Assembly (NCBI GenBank): GCA_025774245.1
Contig: JALGWI010000003.1
Coordinates: forward strand, 26,840 to 90,839
Reading direction: 5' to 3'
Source: a bacterium
GTDB lineage: Bacteria; Joyebacterota; Joyebacteria; Joyebacterales; Joyebacteraceae
DNA length: 64,000 bases
The notes below the pieces were generated by a model. That model worked only from the letters and a program-made list of their open reading frames with translations. It ran no database searches and was not told where the DNA came from. A program made the translations under genes and the position numbers. Below, piece by piece: positions 51,746 through 60,004 of this stretch; positions within the stretch are counted from its first letter, which is position 1; every line of letters starts with the position of its first letter.

Positions 51746-53041
51746 CTACGGTCTGAGACGCGAGAGCATCCTCGGAAACGCCGTGGTCTCGCGGATGTGC
51801 GGGAGCCCGCAGACCCACGTGACGAACCGCTCGATGCCGAGTCCGAACCCGCCGTGAGGCACCGAGCCGTACCGTCTGAGGTCGAGGTACCACTGGTAGT
51901 CCTCGATCGGCAGGTTCTCGTCGCGCATCCTCTGCTCGAGCGTGTCGAGGTCCATCGCGCGCTGGCCGCCGCCCACGATCTCGCCGTATCCCTCCGGGGC
52001 CAGCATGTCGACCGACAGGGTGACGCGCGCGTCGTGCGGGTCGTCTTCCATGTAGAAGGGCTTCACGCTCCTCGGGTATCGGTGCACCAGGAACGGCCGA
52101 TCGAACATGTTCGCGAGCACCGTCTCGTCCTCGGCGCCGAGGTCCCCCCCCCACTCGAACGCGTGCCCCGCCTCGTTGAGCTTGTCCACCGCCTCGGTGT
52201 AGGTGATTCGCTGGAAGGGAGCGACCACGCGCTTGAGCGCGTCGGCGTCCCGCTCGAGGATGCCGAGCTCGGTCGCGCGCGTCTCGAGGACGCGTTCGAC
52301 CATCTCGCAGACGAGCTCCTCCTGGATGTCCATGATGTCGTCGAGGTCCGCGTAGGCGATCTCGGGCTCGATCTGCCAGAACTCGATCAGGTGGCGCCTC
52401 GTCTTGCTCTTCTCCGCGCGGAACGCCGGACCGAAGCAGTAGACCTTCCCGAGGGCCATCGCCGTGGCCTCGTTGTAGAGCTGGCCGCTCTGGGAGAGAT
52501 ACGCGCTCTCGTTGAAGTAGCTGGTTTCGAAGAGGGTCGTCGTCCCCTCGACGGAGTTCGGGGTCAGGATCGGCGTGTCGACGAGCGTGTACCCGCGCGA
52601 ATCGAAGTAGTTCCTCGCGGCCGCGATCACCGTCGCCCGGATCCGAAGGGTCGCGAACTGTCTCGGCGACCTGATCCAGAGGTGCCTGTGATCCATGAGG
52701 AAGGCCGTGCCGTGCTCCTTCCTCGAGATCGGGTACTCCTCGGCCCCGTGCACGATCTCGAATCCCGTCAGCGACAGCTCGTAGCCGCCTGGAGCCCGCG
52801 CGTCGGCGCGCACTGTTCCGGTGACCCTGAGCGACGACTCGAGCGGAAGCGTGTCGGCGGCCTCGAACGGCTCGTCGCCGATGTCGGCGCGGCTGCCCAC
52901 GCACTGGATGAACCCCGTCCCGTCGCGGAACTGCAGAAACAGGATCTTGCCGCTCGACCTCCGGCCGGCGAGCCACCCCTCGAGTGTGACCTCCTTGCCC
53001 TCGTGCTGACCTATCTCGTCGATGTAAACGCGATCCCTCAC
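51746..53041 (-). CDS. asnS: Asparaginyl-tRNA synthetase
   Basis: Class IIb synthetase of 431 aa. N-terminal OB-fold anticodon-binding domain (EVTLEGWLAGRRSSGKILFLQFRDG region), then motif 2 FRAEKSKTRRHLIEFWQIEPE, and motif 3 GGFGLGIERFVTWV. The HxGFGLGIER form and ANMFDRPFLVHRYP favour AsnRS over AspRS; AspRS would usually be longer with a GAD insertion. GTG start with GGAGG. A directly encoded AsnRS means asparaginyl-tRNA need not be made by transamidation. Confidence 0.93.
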   Translation of the reverse strand: MRDRVYIDEIGQHEGKEVTLEGWLAGRRSSGKILFLQFRDGTGFIQCVGSRADIGDEPFEAADTLPLESSLRVTGTVRADARAPGGYELSLTGFEIVHGAEEYPISRKEHGTAFLMDHRHLWIRSPRQFATLRIRATVIAAARNYFDSRGYTLVDTPILTPNSVEGTTTLFETSYFNESAYLSQSGQLYNEATAMALGKVYCFGPAFRAEKSKTRRHLIEFWQIEPEIAYADLDDIMDIQEELVCEMVERVLETRATELGILERDADALKRVVAPFQRITYTEAVDKLNEAGHAFEWGGDLGAEDETVLANMFDRPFLVHRYPRSVKPFYMEDDPHDARVTLSVDMLAPEGYGEIVGGGQRAMDLDTLEQRMRDENLPIEDYQWYLDLRRYGSVPHGGFGLGIERFVTWVCGLPHIRETTAFPRMLSRLRP

Positions 53042-53063
53042 GAATGTCCTCCGTCGTCCAAGA

Positions 53064-53738
53064 CTACACTTCGTCGGTCGCGGCCAGCCGCTCGATCGCC
53101 TCGTCGGGTCCGTCGACCAGAAGGACGTCCCCCTCCTCGATCACCCCTTCGGGGTCCGGCAGGAGCGTCGCCGGGCAGGCGCGCTCCTCGCACTCGGGCT
53201 TGATCACGGCCACGACGTTGAGGCCGTACCGCTGCCTGAACTTGAGCTGTGCGAGGGTCTTCCCCCACATCTCTTTCGACGTCTCAATCCTGGCCAGGCT
53301 CATGCCCGGAGAAAGCTCAACGATGTCGACGAGGCTCGGCGACATCATCTGCTGTGCGAGCCTGTGGGCCACCATCTCCTCGACGAGCACGACCTCGTCG
53401 GCGTTCACGAGCTTGAGGACCCGGGCTTCCTCCTCGGTCACGGCGCGGGAGATGACTCTCGGGATCCCGAACTCCTTCAGGATCGACGTCGTCAGCACCG
53501 CGGCCTGGAAGTTTTCACCGATCGCCACCAGTGCCGCATCGACCTGATCGACGCCCTGCTTGAGGAGCGCCTCGCGGTTGGTGGAATCGAGTCTCACCGC
53601 GAGAGCGATCTCGTCGCCGATCGACTGCACCAGCTCCTGGTCGACGTCGATCCCGATGACCTCAAAGCCTCTGGAGGCGAGTTCACGCGCGACGGTGCGA
53701 CCCAGAAGCCCCAGTCCGATCACTGCGAATCGTTTCAT
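53064..53738 (-). CDS. ktrA: Potassium uptake regulatory subunit (KtrA/TrkA)
   Basis: Cytoplasmic gating ring of a K+ channel-like transporter. It has 224 aa: an RCK_N Rossmann domain (VIGLGLLGRTVARELASRG, VIGIDVD, DSTNREALLKQGV) and an RCK_C domain (about 135-222) with LSPGMSLARIE. One RCK unit identifies the Ktr type rather than the duplicated TrkA. It lies 64 bp after the membrane subunit gene. The RCK_C domain is a possible c-di-AMP sensor in other bacteria; no cyclase is seen here. Confidence 0.94.
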   Translation of the reverse strand: MKRFAVIGLGLLGRTVARELASRGFEVIGIDVDQELVQSIGDEIALAVRLDSTNREALLKQGVDQVDAALVAIGENFQAAVLTTSILKEFGIPRVISRAVTEEEARVLKLVNADEVVLVEEMVAHRLAQQMMSPSLVDIVELSPGMSLARIETSKEMWGKTLAQLKFRQRYGLNVVAVIKPECEERACPATLLPDPEGVIEEGDVLLVDGPDEAIERLAATDEV

Positions 53739-53802
53739 GCACGACCTCCGCGGGATAATGCAGCATCCGTGGCTTGAGCCGCGGATGCGCCCTCCGGAGC
53801 TG

Positions 53803-55557
53803 CTACCCGATGACGACCCTTTCCTCCGGGTAGTCGTACTCCGGCGCCTCCCGGCGCTGGCCGATCGCCAGCACGAGCGTGAGAGGCCCGATCCGTCCCG
53901 TCAGCATGATAAGCATAAGGACGATCTTCCCCACCGGCGAAAGCGTCGGCGTGATCCCGGTGGAGAGTCCGACCGTCCCGAAAGCTGAGACTACCTCAAA
54001 CAGAACGTCGTTCATAGGCAGTTCTTCGACGACGAGCAGGACGAAGATCCCCGCGCAGACAACGAGGATTCCCATAGCGACAACGGAGAGGGCCTCGCTC
54101 ACGACCCATCTCGGGATGCGCCTCTTGAAGAGCTCGACCCTGCCCTCGCCCGTGAACATCGAGCGGATCGACATGACGACCAGGGCGAACGTCGAGGTCT
54201 TTACGCCTCCGGCGGTGCCGCCCGGCGACCCGCCGATGAACATGAGGGCCGCGAGCAGGAAGAGCGTCGGCGGCGCCAGCCACGCCGTCCGCACCGTGTT
54301 GAATCCCGCCGTCCTCGCTGTGACCGAGGCGAAGTACGACTTCAGGAGCTTCTCGCCGAGCGGCTTCCCCTGCAGGATCCCGTCCCACTCGAGCGCCAGG
54401 AAGGCGACCGTGCCGATCACGAGCAGCGACGCGGTCGTCACGAGCACGAGCTTCGAGTGAACCGACCACCTCGACCTCGCGGCGCCCGGCTTCGTGGCGA
54501 GCACGCGCCGGCCTCGGAGGTTCATGATGACCGGGAAACCGAGACCGCCGATGATGATGAGCGACGTCATGACGAAGTTCACGGGCACGTCGGTCGCGAA
54601 GCGTTCGAAGCTCGAGGTGGAGAGCGAGAAACCGGCGTTGCAGAACGCCGAGATCGAATGGAAGGCGGATCGCCAGGCGACCTCGCCCGTCGTCCTCAGG
54701 GGATCGAGCCTCGTCAGGACGAACAGGAGTGCGGCCCCGATCGCTTCGAGCCCGACCGTGATGCCGATCATGAAGCCCAGGGTACGTCCGATGCGACCGA
54801 TCGTCTCGTACGTGAGGACGCCGCGGAGAACGAGGCTCTCACGGACGCCGAGTCCCCTCCTGAGGACGAGGGCGAAGAAGGCCGTGAACGTGACGAGCCC
54901 GAGCCCGCCGATCTGGATGAGCGCCAGGATGATCCCCTGGCCGAGGTGCGTGAAATCGCGTCCCGTGTCGGCCACGATGAGGCCGGTCACACAGACGGCC
55001 GACGTCGCCGAGAAGAGCGCGTCGACGAGGGGTATGCTGCCCCGCACCGTGGCCTTCGGTGTGAGCAGGAGCAGAAAGCCGATCAGGATGATGAGCACGA
55101 ACGACAGCATGACCGTGCGAGGCGGGTGGATGCGGAAGGAGGCGATGCTCCTGTTCGCGCGGACGGCCTGTCCGACGATGAGGAAGACGAGGTAGATCTG
55201 GAGGACGATGATGTAGCCCTTGGTGAGCGAGAGGACGCTTCGGGATTCGAGGAACGTCGGCAGCCAGCCGCGGCCGCTCAGGTGGGCAACGAGGAAGAAC
55301 TGTGCCACGATGAGGCCGAGGATGACGATGGCCGGCCAGCGCGTCTTGAGAAAGGCGAGTCGTCTCCTCGAGAGCCCGAACCTGATCGCGGCGTCCATCA
55401 TGAACACCACCACGACGATGATGTCGATGAGGTGGACGAGCCTCTCCTGCGCCTCGCTCAGGTAGAAGCAGTACTCGAGGACGAGCGAGAGGACCGCGAT
55501 CACGGCGACCACGAACATGGCTCTCGAGAGCCCAACGACGATCTTCTCCCTGCCCAC
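53803..55557 (-). CDS. ktrB: Potassium transporter membrane subunit (KtrB/TrkH) with N-terminal voltage-sensor-like extension
   Basis: 584 aa from the GTG at 55557, chosen because GGAGG lies 8 bp upstream; ATGs at 55614 and 55632 have no ribosome site and lie almost at the transcription start. The C-terminal 435 residues are the K+ channel-like core with four P-loop motifs (ATSAVCVTGL, SISAFCNAGFS, SVTARTAGFN, AFGTVGLSTG). Before it is an extra 150-residue region with four hydrophobic helices (about 10-32, 40-60, 75-93, 113-132), including an acidic second helix and Arg/Lys-rich ends, resembling a voltage-sensor module. Such extensions are known in some TrkH/KtrB proteins. Confidence 0.93.
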   Translation of the reverse strand: MGREKIVVGLSRAMFVVAVIAVLSLVLEYCFYLSEAQERLVHLIDIIVVVVFMMDAAIRFGLSRRRLAFLKTRWPAIVILGLIVAQFFLVAHLSGRGWLPTFLESRSVLSLTKGYIIVLQIYLVFLIVGQAVRANRSIASFRIHPPRTVMLSFVLIILIGFLLLLTPKATVRGSIPLVDALFSATSAVCVTGLIVADTGRDFTHLGQGIILALIQIGGLGLVTFTAFFALVLRRGLGVRESLVLRGVLTYETIGRIGRTLGFMIGITVGLEAIGAALLFVLTRLDPLRTTGEVAWRSAFHSISAFCNAGFSLSTSSFERFATDVPVNFVMTSLIIIGGLGFPVIMNLRGRRVLATKPGAARSRWSVHSKLVLVTTASLLVIGTVAFLALEWDGILQGKPLGEKLLKSYFASVTARTAGFNTVRTAWLAPPTLFLLAALMFIGGSPGGTAGGVKTSTFALVVMSIRSMFTGEGRVELFKRRIPRWVVSEALSVVAMGILVVCAGIFVLLVVEELPMNDVLFEVVSAFGTVGLSTGITPTLSPVGKIVLMLIMLTGRIGPLTLVLAIGQRREAPEYDYPEERVVIG

Positions 55558-55641
55558 AGAGGGTTCCTCCGGTGGCCGCCTGTTCCGTCGGACCGGCCGG
55601 GGCGCACGCCCCATCGCGCCCGGGCGGCCCATGTTGGCGCG

Positions 55642-55671
55642 AGGATAAGAACGGCTCTCGACAGATGTCAA
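55642..55671 (-). promoter_or_regulatory. Promoter of ktrB-ktrA-asnS
   Basis: TTGACA (55666-55671), 18-bp spacer, TATCCT (55642-55647). Transcription would start near 55635, about 78 nt before the preferred ktrB GTG. Between it and the ubiA stop (55672-55768) I see only short GC-rich direct repeats (CCGCGGGAC twice) and no clear terminator. Confidence 0.65.
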
Positions 55672-55768
55672 CGGGAAAGGCGGAATGGCCCGGTGTGCGG
55701 AGCCTCTTCGGCACGCGGGAGGTTCTGCGAGGTCCCGCGGAACGGCCCGGGGCGTCCCGCGGAGTGGC

Positions 55769-56728
55769 CTAGGGCGTGCCGCGGCCCGGGTACGCGATGT
55801 CGAAGCGGGCGCGGTAGTAGGCGCGCGACAGGAAGAACACGAGCGCGAGAAGCGCTACGAGGTAGACGCCGCGCGCGCTCGCCAGGATCGCGAACATGGC
55901 GACCGCGAGCTGGTTCGCTGCAATCCTGTGGGAGCGCCTGCCCGTGCGGTGAGCGCGGATGAGCCACGGGAGCGAGAATGCGGCGCCGAAGAGGCTCAAG
56001 CCGTCGACGAAGATCGCGCCGAGCACCCCGGCGACGGACACGAGAACGATGGCGAGCGTGCTCGTCCGCCTCACCCCGAGCGCCGTGCCGGTCGTCGAGA
56101 GTCCCGCCGCCGTGTCACCGGGGATGTCGAGGATCGTCGTCGACGCGATGATGCCGGCCACGGCGAGCGCGTACGAGAGCGCGGGACCAACGAGCTCCCA
56201 CGCGAGCGGCGCTACGGCCGCCCATCCGGCCGCGGCCGCGGCCACCCCGAAGCCGAGGCCGTTCCAGATGAGGTCGAACGGAGTCCGGGACTTGGCGTGG
56301 ACGGGCGGTACGGAGTAGGTGATGTTGAGGACGAGGCTGCCGAGGAGGACGAGGAGGAACTCCCACGACAGGGGGATCGCGAACACGAGGGCCAGCGCCC
56401 AGAGCACGATCATCTCGACGCGGGCCGCGCCGACGCTGACGATGCCCCTCGGCAGGAAGAAGAGCTTCTCGTTCCTGCGGTCGGTCTCGATGTCCCGAAT
56501 CTGGTTGAGGATGTAGCCGCCGGCCAGGACGGCCGTCATCGACAGGAGCCCGAGGAGGCCGTGCCGCGTGGGGCGGTACCACGGGATGACGCGACCGATC
56601 GACTCGGCTCCGAGGCATGCGCCTGAGACGTAGAATATCCAGAGGGGAACCAGCGCCGCCGGCCTCGCGAGGAACACGTAGTCCAGCGGCCGAAGCGCCG
56701 AACGGGAGGAGCCCCCGGGGTTCCTCAT
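55769..56728 (-). CDS. UbiA-family prenyltransferase
   Basis: Polytopic membrane enzyme of 319 aa and about eight to nine helices. The first Asp-rich motif is NQIRDIETDRRNEK (75-88); the second is LDIPGDTAAGLSTTGTALG. It belongs to the aromatic/lipid prenyltransferase superfamily that includes quinone, chlorophyll, heme O and digeranylgeranylglyceryl-phosphate synthases. The N-D/Q-x-x-D-x-x-x-D pattern alone does not fix the substrate. No quinone-pathway gene is nearby. Because a GGGPS-like gene is present at 16508-17266, a second ether-lipid prenylation is one possibility. ATG with GGAGAG, 13 bp after dut. Confidence 0.85.
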   Translation of the reverse strand: MRNPGGSSRSALRPLDYVFLARPAALVPLWIFYVSGACLGAESIGRVIPWYRPTRHGLLGLLSMTAVLAGGYILNQIRDIETDRRNEKLFFLPRGIVSVGAARVEMIVLWALALVFAIPLSWEFLLVLLGSLVLNITYSVPPVHAKSRTPFDLIWNGLGFGVAAAAAGWAAVAPLAWELVGPALSYALAVAGIIASTTILDIPGDTAAGLSTTGTALGVRRTSTLAIVLVSVAGVLGAIFVDGLSLFGAAFSLPWLIRAHRTGRRSHRIAANQLAVAMFAILASARGVYLVALLALVFFLSRAYYRARFDIAYPGRGTP

Positions 56729-56741
56729 AGGCTCTCCGCCG

Positions 56742-57209
56742 TCAGGGAGCGAGTTCGCCGTGCCCGCCCGTGTGCCCGAAGCCGCCCGCCTGGCGGTTCG
56801 TCGAGGCGAGATCCTCTTCCTCCGACCAGCTGACCCGAGACACCCGGCAGACCACGAGCTGCGCGATCCTGTCGCCGCGCTCGATCGCGAACGGCTCGGG
56901 GCCGAGGTTCGCGAGGATGACGCCGATCTCCCCGCGGTAGTCCGAGTCGATCGTCCCCGGGCTGTTGAGGACGAAGACGCCGCGCTTGAGCGCGAGGCCA
57001 CTCCTCGACCGAACCTGGCCCTCGTGGCCCTCGGGAATTGCCAGAACGATGCCCGTGGGCACGAGCTCGATCGCTCCCGGCGCAATGACGACGCGCCCGG
57101 GCACGGCCGCGTGAAGGTCCATGCCCGAAGCGCGGTCACTCATGTATCGTGGGAGAGGCAGATCGTGGGTCTCGGGGAGCCTCTTCACCCCGATCTCAAC
57201 TCGGTCCAT
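56742..57209 (-). CDS. dut: dUTP pyrophosphatase
   Basis: Homotrimeric dUTPase, 155 aa from the ATG at 57209 with GGAGG upstream. All five motifs are present: ASGMDLHA, RSRSGLALKRG, GTIDSDYRGEIGV, RGDRIAQLVV and the C-terminal RQAGGFGHTGGHG. Hydrolyses dUTP to dUMP, keeping uracil out of DNA. It lies between pnp and ubiA. Confidence 0.96.
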   Translation of the reverse strand: MDRVEIGVKRLPETHDLPLPRYMSDRASGMDLHAAVPGRVVIAPGAIELVPTGIVLAIPEGHEGQVRSRSGLALKRGVFVLNSPGTIDSDYRGEIGVILANLGPEPFAIERGDRIAQLVVCRVSRVSWSEEEDLASTNRQAGGFGHTGGHGELAP

Positions 57210-57275
57210 CCGGTCAGAACCTCCGCGGGAGGTCTCCCGTGCCGCCACGTGCGCGGCACGGTCTCCCGCGCGCGA

Positions 57276-59459
57276 TTACCTCCGCCGCGATCGGTCGCCG
57301 GATCGCCCGCCGGGGCGTCCGCCGGATCTGCCGCCCGGCCTGCCCCCGGGTCTGGGTCGGCTCGGACGCTCCTCGACCCAGCCCTCGGGCTTCTCCATGA
57401 GGGCCCTTCTGGAGAGCCGGACCTTCCCGTTGTCGTCGACCCCGATCACCTTGACCTTGACTTCATCGCCGAGCTTGAGGACGTCCTCGACCTTCCCGAC
57501 TCGATGATACTCGAGCTCCGAGATGTGGCAGAGCCCGTCGCGACCCGGCAGGAACTCGATGAACGCGCCGAAGTCGGTGATGCTCCTGACGAGGCCCTCG
57601 TAGATCTCGCCGACCTGCGGGTCCTTCGTCATGAGCTCGATCGTCTCGCGGGCGCGGTCGACGCCCTCCTGAGACTGACCGGAGACCTTGACGATGCCCT
57701 CGTCGTTGATGTCGATCGACGTCTCAGTCTCGTCCTGGAGCTTCCTGATCACGCGCCCGCCCGGACCGATGATCTCCCCGATCTTCTCGGTCGGAACGCG
57801 GACCATGACGATCCTGGGCGCGTACTCTGACAGCTGCGGCCTCGCGGCCGCGAGCTCCTGGTCCATGGCATCCAGGATGTGCAACCTGGCCGCACGCGAC
57901 TGGCTGAGCGCCTCCGTGAGGAGCGCGGTCGGAATGGCGCCGATCTTGGAGTCGAGCTGGAACGCCGTGATGCCGTTCCGCGTGCCCGCCAGCTTGAAGT
58001 CCATGTCGCCGAGGTGATCCTCGACGCCCAGGATGTCGGTCAGAACAGCGTGCCGGTCGCCCTCCTTGATGAGCCCCATCGCGACGCCCGCAACGGCCGA
58101 CTTGATGGGTGCCCCGGCGTCCATCAGTGCCAGGGAGCTCGCGCAGACGGTCGCCATGCTCGACGAGCCGTTCGACTCGAGAACGTCCGAGACGATGCGG
58201 ATCGTGTAGGGGAAGATCTCGTCGGTCGGGATGACGGGCTGGATCGAGCGCTCCGCGAGGACGCCGTGTCCGATCTCCCGGCGGCCCGGTCCGCGCATGG
58301 GTCTCACCTCGCCCACCGAGAACGGCGGGAAGTTGTAGTGGAGCATGTAGCTCTTCCACGACTCGCCCTCGAGAGCGTCGACCTTCTGCTCGTCGCTCGA
58401 CGAGCCGAGCGTCGTGACCGCGAGCGCCTGCGTCTCCCCCCTCGTGAAGACGGCGGAGCCGTGCGTCCTCGGAAGGACGGACGTCTCGCAGGTGATCTGC
58501 CTGACCTGATCGAGCGAACGACCGTCGGACCGGACACCCTCATCGAGGATCCGCCGGCGCATCTCCTCCTTCTGGATCGTCTTGATGACGCCCTTGATCG
58601 TTCCCTCTGCCTCCGGGTACTCCTCGGAGAGTCCCGTCGTGACCTCTTCCTTGAGGGCGTCCGTCAGGGCGGAGCGCTCGTTCTTCCCGTAGACCTTGAG
58701 CGCCTCGCGGATGCGGTCGGTCGCGAGCGTGCGAACGCGCGACTCCAGACCCTCCGGGAGCGGCTTCTTCGGAACCTCGAACACCTTGACGTCGAAGTTG
58801 GCGAGGAGCTCCTTCTCGAGCGCGATGGCGTTGCGCACCTCCGTGTGGGCGAGCTCCAGCGCGCGCTGCATGTCGTCCTCGGAGATCTCGAGCGCGCTGC
58901 CCTCCGCCATCACGACGGCGTCCTCAGTCCCCGCGACGACGAGATTGATGGTGCTCGTCTGGAGCTGCTCGAACGTCGGGTTGACGATCAGCTGCCCGTC
59001 GATGCTTCCGATTCTCACGGCCCCGACAGGGCCCTCGAACGGAACGCCGGACAGGGAGAGCGCAACGCTCGCCCCGATGATGCCGAGGGTGTCCGAGTCG
59101 TTCTCACCGTCGGCGGAGAGGACGTTCACGATCACCTGGACCTCGTTCCGCATGTGGTCCGGCAGGAGCGGCCTCATGGGACGGTCGATGAGCCTGGAGC
59201 TCAGGACCTCCTTCGTCTGGGGGCGTCCCTCGCGCTTGAAGAACCCGCCGGGGATCTTCCCCGCGGCGTAGAACTTCTCGCGGTACTCCACGAAGAGCGG
59301 CAGGTAGTCCCGGTCGATCTCTCTCTTCGAGTAGGCGACGGTGGCGAGTATCATCGTGTCGCCGTAGCGAACGAGCGCGGATCCCGGCGCCTGCCTGGCC
59401 AGCCTTCCGGTCTCGATCGTCAGGCGCCGTCCCGCCCATTCAGTCTCTACCTTGTGCAT
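57276..59459 (-). CDS. pnp: Polyribonucleotide nucleotidyltransferase (PNPase)
   Basis: Phosphorolytic 3'-5' exoribonuclease. The start is the ATG at 59459 (MHKVETEWAGRRLTIETG) with GGAGGAA upstream, 727 aa. Two RNase PH domains (GDTMILATVA; SGRSLDQVRQITCETS-like SDGRSLDQVRQITCE, MDAGAPIKSAVAGVAMGL, GVEDHLGDMDFKLAGT), KH domain (IGPGGRVIRKLQDET) and S1 domain (GEIYEGLVRSITDFGAFIEF). The C-terminal 30 residues are Gly/Arg/Pro-rich repeats, a likely extra RNA-binding tail. A terminator-like hairpin separates it from rpsO, as in E. coli. Confidence 0.97.
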   Translation of the reverse strand: MHKVETEWAGRRLTIETGRLARQAPGSALVRYGDTMILATVAYSKREIDRDYLPLFVEYREKFYAAGKIPGGFFKREGRPQTKEVLSSRLIDRPMRPLLPDHMRNEVQVIVNVLSADGENDSDTLGIIGASVALSLSGVPFEGPVGAVRIGSIDGQLIVNPTFEQLQTSTINLVVAGTEDAVVMAEGSALEISEDDMQRALELAHTEVRNAIALEKELLANFDVKVFEVPKKPLPEGLESRVRTLATDRIREALKVYGKNERSALTDALKEEVTTGLSEEYPEAEGTIKGVIKTIQKEEMRRRILDEGVRSDGRSLDQVRQITCETSVLPRTHGSAVFTRGETQALAVTTLGSSSDEQKVDALEGESWKSYMLHYNFPPFSVGEVRPMRGPGRREIGHGVLAERSIQPVIPTDEIFPYTIRIVSDVLESNGSSSMATVCASSLALMDAGAPIKSAVAGVAMGLIKEGDRHAVLTDILGVEDHLGDMDFKLAGTRNGITAFQLDSKIGAIPTALLTEALSQSRAARLHILDAMDQELAAARPQLSEYAPRIVMVRVPTEKIGEIIGPGGRVIRKLQDETETSIDINDEGIVKVSGQSQEGVDRARETIELMTKDPQVGEIYEGLVRSITDFGAFIEFLPGRDGLCHISELEYHRVGKVEDVLKLGDEVKVKVIGVDDNGKVRLSRRALMEKPEGWVEERPSRPRPGGRPGGRSGGRPGGRSGDRSRRR

Positions 59460-59495
59460 CTGTTCCTCCACAGTTTCCGGGGTCCCAGAACAAGA

Positions 59496-59519
59496 CCCTC
59501 CCGTACGCTTGCGGGAGGG
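59496..59519 (-). terminator. Hairpin between rpsO and pnp
   Basis: 8-bp stem CCCTCCCG/CGGGAGGG with an 8-nt loop, followed on the - strand by GTCTTGTTCT. Position and form match the rpsO attenuator of enterobacteria, allowing S15 to be made in excess of PNPase. Confidence 0.8.
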
Positions 59520-59580
59520 CCAGCTTCCAGGAGCGCTCGGCAGGACGAGGTTGCACATCCGTTGGATTCCGCAACTCCGT

Positions 59581-59850
59581 CTACCTGCGCAGCCCGAGTT
59601 CCTTAATCATTTCCTTGTAGCTGCTCGGCTTGTGCTCCTTGAGGTAGTTCAGGAGGCGACGCCTCTTGCCGACCATCTTGAGCAGACCGAGCCTCGAGTG
59701 GTTGTCCTTCTTGTGCATGTCGAAGTGCTTGGAGAGGGTCTCTACCCTCTCCGTCAGAAGCGCGATCTGGACCTCCGCCGAGCCCGTGTCGCCGGCGTGA
59801 GTCTCAAAACGCTTGACGATCTCCCGCTTCTTCTCCCTCGTGAGCGACAC
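59581..59850 (-). CDS. rpsO: 30S ribosomal protein S15
   Basis: Binds 16S rRNA in the platform early in assembly. The start is the GTG at 59850 with GGAGG upstream, giving 89 aa, the exact family length. Conserved segments are FETHAGDTGSAEVQIALLTER, LSKHFDMHKKDNHSRLGLL and VGKRRRLLNYL. The promoter lies 53-81 bp upstream. A 5-bp hairpin in the short leader (59886-59900) might be an S15 binding site, as autoregulation is common. Confidence 0.97.
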   Translation of the reverse strand: MSLTREKKREIVKRFETHAGDTGSAEVQIALLTERVETLSKHFDMHKKDNHSRLGLLKMVGKRRRLLNYLKEHKPSSYKEMIKELGLRR

Positions 59851-59902
59851 TATCGAATACCTCCGTGACCCGACGCTGTTGCGCTCTCCGCAAATCGGAG
59901 TC

Positions 59903-59931
59903 AACCTAACACAACCCGCATCCGCTGTCAA
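59903..59931 (-). promoter_or_regulatory. Promoter of rpsO-pnp
   Basis: TTGACA (59926-59931), 17-bp spacer, TAGGTT (59903-59908). It gives a leader of about 46 nt before the rpsO GTG. Confidence 0.8.
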
Positions 59932-59951
59932 AGTGAAACTGCCGATTTCTG

Positions 59952-59974
59952 CCGCCGGGCGGTCGGCCCGGCGG
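59952..59974. terminator. Hairpin after ribF
   Basis: Perfect 9-bp stem CCGCCGGGC/GCCCGGCGG with a 5-nt loop, 30 bp past the ribF stop. No T-tract follows on the - strand, so termination would be inefficient or factor-assisted. Confidence 0.5.
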
Positions 59975-60004
59975 ATCCTCCGCTGTCGGCTCCGCCCCGA
60001 CCTC

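Noticed and set aside
51303..52976. A single 557-codon - strand protein
   Set aside because: Its upstream two thirds are an alternative frame of asnS. Only the last 141 codons, from the ATG at 51728, form a recognisable protein.
55672..55768. Attachment site or mobile-element boundary from repeated CCGCGGGAC
   Set aside because: Two short GC-rich repeats with no integrase, tRNA target or composition change nearby; likely chance.
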